23,203 nt of DNA from NCBI GenBank assembly GCA_934725535.1, contig CAKVBV010000038.1:1-23203 (forward strand). The letters run 5' to 3'. The stretch comes from an uncultured Bacteroidales bacterium. GTDB lineage: Bacteria > Bacteroidota > Bacteroidia > Bacteroidales > Paludibacteraceae. A model generated the notes under the pieces. The model had not been told where the DNA came from. It made no database searches and saw only the letters and a program-made list of their open reading frames with translations. The first letter of the stretch is position 1. Each line of letters begins with the position of its first letter. Of this stretch, positions 16,084 to 23,079 are shown in pieces. Made by a program: the position numbers and the translations under genes.

Positions 16084-16974
16084 ATGGAATACATCTCTGT
16101 CAGTCAATTCGCCGAAAAGCATGGCATCAGCGAGCGCACAGTCCGCAATTACTGCGCTATGGGCAAAATAGAGGGGGCTTTTCTCACAGGCAAAACATGG
16201 AACATCCCTGTTGATACTCCTCTTCCCGCAAGAGGCAAAACAAAAATTTCTCCTTTGTTAGCCCGCTTGCGGGAGGAGAAAGAAAATAAATTCAAGGGGG
16301 GAATATATCACCGCACACAGATAGATCTGACGTATAGTTCCAATCATATTGAAGGAAGCCGTCTGACCAAAGAACAGACACGCTACATCTTTGAGACAAA
16401 CACATTGGGTATCACAACGGAGAATACGCGCATTGACGATATTATGGAAACCGTCAATCACTTTCGTTGCATCGACTATATCATCGACCATGCCACCGAA
16501 AAAATAACAGAGGCACACATCAAGCAGTTGCATCTGCTTCTCAAGACCAATACTTCCGACAGCCTCAAATCGTGGTTCGCAGTAGGCGACTACAAACGTC
16601 TGCCTAATGAAGTCGGCGGAGAAGAAACGGTACAGCCCAAGTATGTAAGAAAAAATATCAAAACTCTGCTTACAGAATACAATGCACTAAAGAAACCAAG
16701 ATTGGATGACATTCTGAATTTCCACGTACAATTCGAGCGTATCCACCCGTTTCAGGACGGCAATGGTCGTATCGGACGCTTGCTGATGTTCTGGCAGTGC
16801 TTGGCTGCTGCCAATACTGCCTGTGTCCCTTTCATTATAACAGAAGATTTGCGTTTGTACTACTATCGTGGCATTCAGCATTGGGGACAAACAGACGGCT
16901 TTTTGCACGACACCTGTCTCACTGCCCAAGACAACTACAAAGCGTTGTTAGACTATTTCCATATTCGCTATTAA
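16084..16974 (+). CDS. Fic-domain AMP transferase-like protein with N-terminal HTH
   Basis: The 296-aa protein starts at the ATG at 16084 (MEYISVSQFAEKHGISERTV), 32 bp after the promoter -7 box. Residues 1-40 look like an excisionase/MerR-type HTH. A class II Fic protein follows, with inhibitory motif S86-NHIEG ((S/T)xxxE(G/N)) N-terminal to the catalytic domain. The catalytic motif is H221-PFQDGNGRIGR, matching HxFx(D/E)GNGRxxR, so catalytic His221 and the anion-binding loop are intact. Family members transfer AMP to protein hydroxyls and are held inactive by the inhibitory Glu (E90). It is the only gene in the array that points the same way as the methyltransferase. It could be cargo, an addiction element or an abortive-infection effector. 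Confidence 0.88.
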   Translation: MEYISVSQFAEKHGISERTVRNYCAMGKIEGAFLTGKTWNIPVDTPLPARGKTKISPLLARLREEKENKFKGGIYHRTQIDLTYSSNHIEGSRLTKEQTRYIFETNTLGITTENTRIDDIMETVNHFRCIDYIIDHATEKITEAHIKQLHLLLKTNTSDSLKSWFAVGDYKRLPNEVGGEETVQPKYVRKNIKTLLTEYNALKKPRLDDILNFHVQFERIHPFQDGNGRIGRLLMFWQCLAAANTACVPFIITEDLRLYYYRGIQHWGQTDGFLHDTCLTAQDNYKALLDYFHIRY

Positions 16975-17022
16975 TTCACAAAAACAGAATAGCAAGCATA
17001 TTTGTATTCTACTGTGCAAAGT

Positions 17023-17409
17023 TTATACTTTCTCAATATAAGCGATTTCCTCATCGGTTAAACCATATAGATGGCAGACGATGTTGTCTATATGCTGCTG
17101 ATTGAGAGAAATATCTTTATTGGCAAGAATGTCCGTTACGAAAGTTTGCAAGCGACCATCTATAGCAGGGAGAGATAGCCGTTCTATATTGTACTTGTAG
17201 TGCCTGTATGCTCCGCCATTGCCGATAGGGGTGTCTTCTGTATTTATCCACCACGTAACCAGTTTGGAATTGAGTAGCCCTAACATATCCAAAGGCTCAT
17301 GGGTAGCAAAGAAATAATTGGTGTCCAAAAGCAAGTATTTTTCGGGTATATAAGAGTACTCCGTTGCTCCCACACTTGCCCAACAAATTTTTGGCTGGTT
17401 AAAATCGTC
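17023..17409 (-). pseudogene. silent C-terminal specificity cassette 3
   Basis: On the minus strand, an open frame from DDFNQPKICWASVGATEYSY runs to CHLYGLTDEEIAYIEKV and a stop at 17023. It contains LGLLNSKLVTWWI, the counterpart of VGLMNSKLFDWYL in the expressed gene, then a distinct GGAYRHYKYNIERLSLP segment. No start codon or promoter is seen. Upstream and in frame lies a TAA belonging to a relic of the DUF4143 ATPase 3' end. It appears intact and unexpressed. Confidence 0.8.
17389..17409 (-). repeat. 21-bp putative crossover site, cassette 3
   Basis: Exact reverse-orientation copy of the site at 13367-13387. Confidence 0.75.
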
Positions 17410-17443
17410 GGGAAAAGAACAGAGAGATGTTTATAGGTACAGG
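17410..17443 (-). repeat. relic of the DUF4143 ATPase 3' end
   Basis: The minus strand reads CACCTGTACCTATAA (HLYL-stop), then CTCTGTTCTTTTC, up to the crossover site. It closely matches the end of the ATPase gene and its spacer at 14178-14211 (SLYL-stop). The ATPase gene that now lies upstream is of a different family (17549-18934), so this is probably the footprint of a replaced gene. The remaining sequence to 17548 shows nothing clear. Confidence 0.6.
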
Positions 17444-17548
17444 TGCTTTGGAATCTTAGTGATATGCGACATTCTTAATAGAACATATGTAGCAAAGATA
17501 TTATAACATCCGGTCGGAAATTATTGGTATCCTTGATAAAAACCTTTA

Positions 17549-18934
17549 CTAGACACACAGCACATCCGTCGGGGTGCATATCATTACATCGTCTGCATAC
17601 ACACCGGTCGGGGTGTGTTTCAGGAAAAGAGCATAATGTACCTGCTTCCCCTTCTTGACAAAGGTTAAGAGGGGTGTTATGGATTGCAGGCGATGAAGCA
17701 GACGGTTCGGGGCTTCCTGTTGTGTCCATTTACATTCACCAATCAGTATATGTTTCTTATCCAACGACTCGGCTACTACATCCAACTCCACCATTTCATT
17801 TTCTCCCGTCGGTGTCTGTATTTTTCCCCACCAGCGGGAAGCGGCTTTGTAGGTGATACCGCCCACTATATTGCCGCTCACATACTGCCTGCACATATAC
17901 TCCCACGTATCGCCGACAAACTGGCTGAACCGGCTGCGGATTACCTCCTCCACCACGGCATACCTGCCTAATTCCAACAGCGAGTTATAGGGGGCAACAA
18001 ACCGATAATAGAACAGCAACAGGTTGTCATTTATCCGATAGATGCCTTTCTTGCTGTTCTTTTCGCTCTCGCCAAAAGGTATCTCGCGCCGTATGTAGCC
18101 CAGGTCGCGGAGGTTCGCCAGCGGTTCGGACAAAGCACTCGCCTCTTTGCCTGCACGGGCGGCTATCTCCGAGATACGGTTGGCACCCTCGGCAATGATA
18201 GAGAGCAGCGTAGAGGTCTGTATCGTATCGCGCATATCGTCGCGCAACAGCCGCAAAGGCTCTTCGTGCAAAATACCCTGCGACGATAACAGCAGTTGTC
18301 GGACGGCAGTCTGTCGGTCGGCATAGTCGCACCGCAACTCCCAATAGCGCGGAATACCTCCCCATATAGCAAACTCCTCCACGGCATCTACGGCACTGCA
18401 CGGCAAAGCCTGCTGCAAGTAATGGGCAGGAATAGGAGCCAGTTTGACAATCTCGTTCGCCAAGCCGTATAGGGGTTCGCGTTTGTTGAGTACGTAGCCT
18501 TGCATCAGTTGTTGCGACGAACCGCATATTATCAGGTCGAAGCGCAACTGCTTGCTATTGAGCAGTTTCTGCAATACCGACGGCAGCGACGGGCAACTCT
18601 TGACCATATAGGGAAACTCGTCCAAACAGAGTACCAAGCGGCTTGTCAGTTGGCGGTTGAGTGCCACAAACAGCGTCTCCCAATCGGGATAAATCACCTT
18701 GTCGAACCCCTCTATCCTTTCGGCTACGGCTTTGGCAAGCAGGGTGCGCTGGTGTACTTCCGTGGTCTGGTCGCTGAGGAAATAGACATCGCGCTGCTCC
18801 AGTTCCAAGATATGTTTGAGCAGTGTGGATTTGCCTATACGACGTCTGCCGTACAGTACTAAAAACTGCGTCTCCGGTCGTTGCAATGCCGTTTTCAAAC
18901 GTTGTATATACTCTGTGCGGTCTAAGAAAGTCAT
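17549..18934 (-). CDS. ATPase of the AAA/DUF234 type inside the cassette array
   Basis: The 461-aa protein begins MTFLDRTEYIQRLKTALQRP. It has Walker A G29-RRRIGKST, Walker B RLVLCLDEFPYM, sensor-like LIICGSSQQLM, a winged-helix region (RISEIAARAGKEASALSEPL) and a C-terminal DUF234-like nuclease-fold domain (ELDVVAESLDKKHILIGECK). This architecture is common in archaea and Bacteroidetes, and its function is not established. It has its own promoter in the repeat at 18995-19100. It differs in family from the ATPase at 14199-15455 but occupies the equivalent place between cassettes and uses the same promoter module. It may be cargo or an accessory factor. Confidence 0.85.
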   Translation of the reverse strand: MTFLDRTEYIQRLKTALQRPETQFLVLYGRRRIGKSTLLKHILELEQRDVYFLSDQTTEVHQRTLLAKAVAERIEGFDKVIYPDWETLFVALNRQLTSRLVLCLDEFPYMVKSCPSLPSVLQKLLNSKQLRFDLIICGSSQQLMQGYVLNKREPLYGLANEIVKLAPIPAHYLQQALPCSAVDAVEEFAIWGGIPRYWELRCDYADRQTAVRQLLLSSQGILHEEPLRLLRDDMRDTIQTSTLLSIIAEGANRISEIAARAGKEASALSEPLANLRDLGYIRREIPFGESEKNSKKGIYRINDNLLLFYYRFVAPYNSLLELGRYAVVEEVIRSRFSQFVGDTWEYMCRQYVSGNIVGGITYKAASRWWGKIQTPTGENEMVELDVVAESLDKKHILIGECKWTQQEAPNRLLHRLQSITPLLTFVKKGKQVHYALFLKHTPTGVYADDVMICTPTDVLCV

Positions 18935-18994
18935 AATTACAGTACTGCAATATAATAGTTCTGTTCTATAATTTGTATCTCGTTATAAATCACG

Positions 18995-19100
18995 CTGCAA
19001 AGATACTGCTTTTTAGAGAGATACACAAATCCTATTACTTTTTTTCTATGATTTCTCAATATAAGCGATTTCCTCATCGGTTAAACCATATAGATGATAG
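18995..19100 (-). repeat. 106-bp repeat: cassette 4 3' end plus ATPase promoter
   Basis: Second copy of 15504-15608, with one extra T in a homopolymer and a few substitutions. Confidence 0.8.
18998..19029 (-). promoter_or_regulatory. promoter of the DUF234 ATPase
   Basis: On the minus strand, TTTG (19029-19026) and TATCTTTG (19005-18998) are 20 bp apart. The start codon is at 18934. Confidence 0.75.
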
Positions 19101-19378
19101 AAAAAGTTGTCTGTATAGTCGTTACCTACAGCATTTTTTTGTTTGAGTATTGGTAACTTAATCAAAGCATGCTTGTTGTATTGGTAACCGCTTGCGCCGA
19201 TTGCGACACTTGAAAAGATTGTTTTATAGGCAAACTCAAACAAATGGGAAGATAATGTAGCGCATAGGTATTTCATAACATCTGTTTTAGCAATCAGCAT
19301 AAAACATGTTTTATCTAAAAAGTATCCTTTTTCATCATACACAAAATACGCTCCTTGTGTTGTTTCTGGATATACGAT

Positions 19379-19399
19379 TTTTGGCTGGTTAAAATCGTC
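19379..19399 (-). repeat. 21-bp putative crossover site, cassette 4
   Basis: Exact reverse-orientation copy of 13367-13387, here in the middle of the long cassette. As in the expressed gene, the codon before it is Trp (YWDDFNQPK). Confidence 0.75.
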
Positions 19400-19604
19400 C
19401 CAATATGATATACTATCTTGGGTTTCAAACCACTTATTATTGGTCTTTTTGCGGGCTTTTATTTGTTCGCCATTCACTATATGCGTCCTTCCTGTCTGCT
19501 CCAATCGCTCTATACCAAATTCGGATAACAGATAATTCTTGACCGCAGGGTATTGCTCTATATCATAGTGCCGCGCAGGGAAAGTGGCTATTAGCCATAG
19601 CCCT

Positions 19605-19954
19605 GCCCAGTTGTAGCCGTAGCGTTTGATGTCTCTGCCGCGGAGAATGGGTCGTATTAGGGCAGCAGTGCGGGCATATTCGCCGGCGGGGGAATAAGCG
19701 TCTTCGGCTTGCCCCTCCACATAGTCTGCTGTATGGGACAATATCTCGTCGCGCTTGTCGGTGGAAATGATGAAAGCATCGTTATATCCCGTTTTAATAC
19801 CGTAGTTGATTTGTATGTCCCAATCTTTGAGCGGTGTACCGACGGCTTCGATTTTGCGTTTGATGCTCTGTTCGATGGGCGAGAGGATGACCCAACTGTC
19901 AGAGCCGGCGAAGTCGCAGACGGTGTGCTGTTGCTGCACAAAAACGCTCAAATT
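19605..19954 (-). repeat. 350-bp inverted repeat, silent copy
   Basis: Inverted partner of 12797-13146. Its outer edge (AATTTGAGCG) contains the TGA stop of the recombinase gene, so exchange within the repeat restores that stop. Confidence 0.9.
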
Positions 19955-20559
19955 GGCACCTCAATGAAGTCGCGTATAAACTTAGCAACAGTCCCCCTGT
20001 CCACTTTGCAGATTTGTGCTATTTTGCGCCGTGATACATGTTCTCCCAACAATGCTATAACCAAATGCTTTTTGTGATATAACGGGTGTTTTTCCGGAGC
20101 CGTTTTCTTTCCTTTCGGGCGCCCCAATACCACGCCTTCTTCCTTTTTCCTTGCCAGAGCCTCTTTGGTGCGTTGGCTTATCAGGTTACGTTCTATCTCT
20201 GCCGACAAACCGAAAGCAAACGCCAGCACCTTGCTCTGTATGTCATCGCCGAGACGGTAGTTGTCTTTGATTGTCCAGACACGACATTCTTTGGTCATAC
20301 AGATATTCAGTATCTCCATTATCATAAACAGATTCCTCCCAAGGCGTGACAGTTCGGCACATACTATCAGGTCACCTTTCTCTACCCGTTTCAGCAGTTT
20401 GCCGAGTGCGCGTTTGTTGTAGGCTTTGGTGCCGCTGATAGTCTCTTCTATCCAGCCGTCTATCTGTATCTGCTCGCGGCTGCAAAAGTTGTTGATTTCA
20501 AAGCGTTGGTTCTCTACGGTTTGCCTGTCAGTTGACACGCGGATGTATCCATAAGTCAT
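19948..20559 (-). CDS. serine recombinase (invertase/resolvase family), probable switch enzyme
   Basis: The 203-aa protein begins MTYGYIRVSTDRQTVENQ, with catalytic Ser9 in the YIRVS motif. The dimer/E-helix signature VCAELSRLGRNL and FAFGLSAEIERNLISQRT follow, then a C-terminal HTH (SRRKIAQICKVDRGTVAKFI). Its size matches small DNA invertases and resolvases of the Gin/Hin/Mpi class, which cut and rotate DNA at short paired sites. The gene points leftward. Its last codons (PI-stop) run into the 350-bp repeat, directly abutting silent cassette 4. I see no strong promoter between 20560 and 20620. This position makes it the obvious candidate for inverting the specificity region. Confidence 0.9.
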   Translation of the reverse strand: MTYGYIRVSTDRQTVENQRFEINNFCSREQIQIDGWIEETISGTKAYNKRALGKLLKRVEKGDLIVCAELSRLGRNLFMIMEILNICMTKECRVWTIKDNYRLGDDIQSKVLAFAFGLSAEIERNLISQRTKEALARKKEEGVVLGRPKGKKTAPEKHPLYHKKHLVIALLGEHVSRRKIAQICKVDRGTVAKFIRDFIEVPI

Positions 20560-20619
20560 AATGCGTATTGTTTAAGGTTGAACTTTCATTTCTTTTTCCC
20601 AATACGCACAAAATCCAAT

Positions 20620-20777
20620 CCATTCTCTACCCCCTACCCCTAATCTCTCTTCCCCCTCCTTTGGAGGGGTTAGGGGAGATTTCCCGTTTCTTAGCAGGGC
20701 GATACTATCGCCCACTCTCTCCCCTGACTCTCTCCTCTACCTTCTATATTGTCTCTTAGCCGGCGATATTATCGCCG
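20620..20777. repeat. composite intergenic repeat block right of the locus
   Basis: CCCTACCCCTAATCTCTC is followed by the GGAGGGG palindrome (20653-20669) with trailing TTAGGGGAG, AGGGCGATACTATCGCCC, CTCT-rich 7-mers and CCGGCGATATTATCGCCG. The elements are the same as at 6806-6936 on the left of the restriction locus. Sequence from 20560 to 20619 shows nothing clear. Confidence 0.75.
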
Positions 20778-20786
20778 AAAACATCC

Positions 20787-20812
20787 GATTTTGTAGCAAT
20801 CCTACAAAAATC
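20787..20812. promoter_or_regulatory. inverted repeat upstream of rloA
   Basis: TTTTGTAG (20789-20796) and CTACAAAA (20802-20809) form an 8-bp dyad. Another TTTTGTAG lies in the leader at 20922-20929. Operator function is a guess from position. Confidence 0.35.
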
Positions 20813-20832
20813 GCACTTTTTCTTGCAAAATA

Positions 20833-20864
20833 TTTGCGTATATCAAAAATAAGCCGTAATTTTG
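20833..20864 (+). promoter_or_regulatory. promoter of rloAB
   Basis: TTTG at 20833-20836 and TAATTTTG at 20857-20864 are 20 bp apart. The start codon at 20966 follows a leader of about 95 nt. Confidence 0.7.
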
Positions 20865-20965
20865 CAGCGGATTTACAAAACAAGCCATTTCGTAACGTGT
20901 AAACGGATGTATAAATCGGTATTTTGTAGAAACGCAACAAATATAAACTATTAAACTATACAACA

Positions 20966-22249
20966 ATGAACAACAACCAAACCAACATCAACTGCATTTT
21001 AGCCATTGAAATAGAGAATATCTACTCTATCAAGGACTCTGTTCGCATTGATTTTAGGGCGGCTAATCTGCACACCTCGCAGGCAAAACTCCTGTCCGAC
21101 AACATCTTCGAGTGGAACGGGCAGAAGATTCTCAAAACGGTCGGACTTTTCGGTTCCAACGCTGCCGGTAAGTCCAACATCATTCGGGCTATCCTCTTTT
21201 TCTGTCGCACTATCTTGGATTCGCACCAGTATAATGTCAACAAGAAAATCTTTGAGTTCACCCCCTTCAAATTTGACGGTTATTCTGCAAAGCCAACCCG
21301 CTTCTATATCAATTTCGTTTGTAACAATGTGGAGTATGAGTACCAATATACGCTCAATACGCAAGAGATCCTCTCGGAATCACTCTACTACTATCCCTCT
21401 GCGCGTCGAGCCAAGGTCTTTGAACGCAAAGCAGGGGAGAAAAAATACACTTTCGGTTCTAAACTGCTGTTGCGCCCCAAAGAGGTAGCCGATAGCCTCC
21501 TCTACAACAACCTCTACCTCTCTCGTGCATCTGCAATGAATCGTGAGTTGGCTATCCAAGTATTCCATTTCTTCTCCCACGACTTTATGCTCGACCTCTT
21601 TCCTGCGCAAAGCGACTATGTGCGTGCGGCTTTTGTCAACTACAAACCGCTTATTTTGAAAGCACTGGCTATTTGTGATAGCGACATCAGTAATATCGAA
21701 CTGCGCCTCAAAGATGTTCTACAACCCGTACAGGTTATGCAGCCAAATGGTGAACCCACCATCACCCTTCTGCCGACCAAAGAACCGGTATTCAAAACCT
21801 ACCATAAGCAAAACCCGAAAATGCAGTTCGATATGGATACTGAGGAATCCGAAGGCACCAAGCGTCTGTTCCATATTGTACTGCGCTTTATTGACATTAT
21901 TCGCAACGGAAAATCGCTGATGCTCGATGAGTTCGACAGGCAACTCCATGTCCGTCTGGCGGACTTCATCATCGATTTGGTGCACGCCACGCCCCATTCG
22001 CAGATGCTCTTTACATCGCACAACACCAACCTTATTGACATGAAGCGTTTCCGCAAAGACCAGATACTCTTTGTCAATAAACGCGAAGACGGTTCTACCG
22101 AGGTCTATGCGCTCTACGATTTCAAGGATTTCCGTGAAAATATGGATGCCGAAAAGGGCTATCTGCAAGGGCGCTTCGATGCGGTACCCGCTGTCTCTGC
22201 GTCCACCGCTGTTCTCAAATCGTTTTTAGGGGAGGTGCAGCATGAGTAA
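20966..22249 (+). CDS. rloA: RloA/AbiL-like AAA (SMC-type) ATPase
   Basis: The 427-aa protein has an ABC/SMC-like ATPase split around a helical insert. The parts are an N-terminal EIENIYSIKDSVRIDF strand set, Walker A G63-SNAAGKS, and a late Walker B LMLD321-EFD followed by the switch His segment MLFTSHNTNLID. This is the AAA_15/AAA_21 pattern of RloA, AbiLi and related OLD-class defence ATPases. These act with a partner nuclease or toxin and usually sense phage components. The stop overlaps the rloB start by 8 bp, so the pair is coupled. Rlo genes were named for linkage to restriction genes, which agrees with this position next to a restriction locus. It has its own promoter and a leader of about 100 nt. 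Confidence 0.85.
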   Translation: MNNNQTNINCILAIEIENIYSIKDSVRIDFRAANLHTSQAKLLSDNIFEWNGQKILKTVGLFGSNAAGKSNIIRAILFFCRTILDSHQYNVNKKIFEFTPFKFDGYSAKPTRFYINFVCNNVEYEYQYTLNTQEILSESLYYYPSARRAKVFERKAGEKKYTFGSKLLLRPKEVADSLLYNNLYLSRASAMNRELAIQVFHFFSHDFMLDLFPAQSDYVRAAFVNYKPLILKALAICDSDISNIELRLKDVLQPVQVMQPNGEPTITLLPTKEPVFKTYHKQNPKMQFDMDTEESEGTKRLFHIVLRFIDIIRNGKSLMLDEFDRQLHVRLADFIIDLVHATPHSQMLFTSHNTNLIDMKRFRKDQILFVNKREDGSTEVYALYDFKDFRENMDAEKGYLQGRFDAVPAVSASTAVLKSFLGEVQHE

Positions 22250-22817
22250 TCGACGACGACAACAAGCACCGCCCCGCAAGATGAAAGAGGTATTTCTTAT
22301 CTTCTGTGAGGGACAAACCGAAGAAGCATACATTGATATGTTACGCCGCTATTTCCGTGCGCCCATACGTATCGTGTCTTCCATACAGGGGCAATCTGTC
22401 TCCAAACATCTGATTGACGAATACAAACGCTCTATGCAACTCAACCCTTCCGACCGTGTCTCTACATTCCTGATGTACGATTTGGATGTTGCAGAACTTC
22501 TGCCACGGCTGCAAAACTGCGATGCCGAGTTGCTGGCGTCCAACCCGACTATCGAATTGTGGTTCCTCTTGCATTCTGCCGACCAACGTGCGGCTATTGC
22601 TTCCCGTGATATGGTGCATACTTTGCAGCAGTCTGCCCCGGAATGGCGCAACTATCACAAAGGCATACTTACTGACAAACAGACCCGTTTGTTGCAAAAC
22701 AATATGCCTCTTGCCGTCAAGCGTGCCGCCTTGCTCACTGATATGGCTAATCCATCATCGCGCATCTACTTGCTCGTCCGGCGCTTGCAAACCGAATCGA
22801 ATAGACAAACCTCTTAA
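22242..22817 (+). CDS. rloB: RloB-family protein (TOPRIM-like putative nuclease)
   Basis: The 191-aa protein has a basic N-terminus, then VFLIFCE23-GQTEEAYI, an acidic MYD80-LD82 motif and SNPTIELWFLLH. These three blocks are the RloB signature. The Glu and DxD positions resemble the metal-binding residues of TOPRIM folds. The start overlaps the rloA stop. RloA/RloB pairs (also known as AbiL) act as abortive phage-defence modules, with the ATPase presumed to control the RloB effector. The protein ends at 22817, with no further gene in the operon. The nuclease activity is inferred from the fold, not from direct evidence. Confidence 0.85.
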   Translation: MSNRRRQQAPPRKMKEVFLIFCEGQTEEAYIDMLRRYFRAPIRIVSSIQGQSVSKHLIDEYKRSMQLNPSDRVSTFLMYDLDVAELLPRLQNCDAELLASNPTIELWFLLHSADQRAAIASRDMVHTLQQSAPEWRNYHKGILTDKQTRLLQNNMPLAVKRAALLTDMANPSSRIYLLVRRLQTESNRQTS

Positions 22818-23079
22818 AAATACACCTCGCGTTATGCCATTACCCCTAACCCCTAACTATCTAACCCCTAATTGTCTAACCCTCAAACCTCACCGATGCT
22901 TAGGTCAATCGTCTCCACGCCTATGATTGTCTGAACCCCTCGCAGTCATGCACTGCCATGAGGAACGTGCCTCGGGTGCACACGTTCGACCTTGCACCCC
23001 AAACAACAGCGGTCTTTCGATTATTAAGGTATATCTGCATACCAATAGTCATTGCTATTAAACCTGACAACCTCGGTGA
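22818..23079. other. non-coding stretch with repeats and a structured segment
   Basis: No convincing gene. It contains CCCCTAAC-type 7-mers (22841-22882), a small dyad TCATG-CACTGC-CATGA (22946-22961), a possible pseudoknot at 22963-22999, and a 9-bp dyad whose left arm starts at 23043. A short minus-strand frame ending at 22883 (reading VQTIIGVETIDLSIGEV) is only about 20 codons long and is not counted as a gene. Confidence 0.5.
22963..22999. ncRNA. candidate H-type pseudoknot
   Basis: GAACGTG (22963-22969) pairs with CACGTTC (22981-22987), and GGGTGCA (22974-22980) pairs with TGCACCC (22993-22999). The stems interlock with loops of 4, 0 and 5 nt, the geometry of an H-type pseudoknot. An alternative hairpin, GAGG-AACGTG-CCTC (22960-22973), would exclude stem 1. 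Strand and function are unknown. Confidence 0.35.

Larger units (their letters stand above)
19046..19954 (-). pseudogene. silent C-terminal specificity cassette 4 (long: both variable halves)
   Basis: On the minus strand this is a second copy of the methyltransferase C-terminal third. It has the 350-bp conserved segment (19954-19605), an alternative first half (LWLIATFPARHYDIEQYPAV through QDSISYW), the DDFNQPK site (19399-19379) and an alternative second half ending in YHLYGLTDEEIAYIEKS. It lacks the methyltransferase catalytic motifs. It begins at the stop codon of the recombinase gene with no start codon or promoter of its own, so it should be silent. Recombination in the long repeat would place both halves on the expressed gene. 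Confidence 0.88.

Noticed and set aside
19046..19951. Reading cassette 4 as an independent expressed protein starting at TTG 19951
   Set aside because: It is a truncated methyltransferase C-terminus without catalytic motifs. The proposed start overlaps the recombinase stop inside the inverted repeat, and no promoter is present.
20568..20759. Short plus-strand open frame between the recombinase gene and rloA
   Set aside because: It consists mostly of the palindromic repeat block, translated to low-complexity Pro/Leu sequence. There is no promoter or family match.
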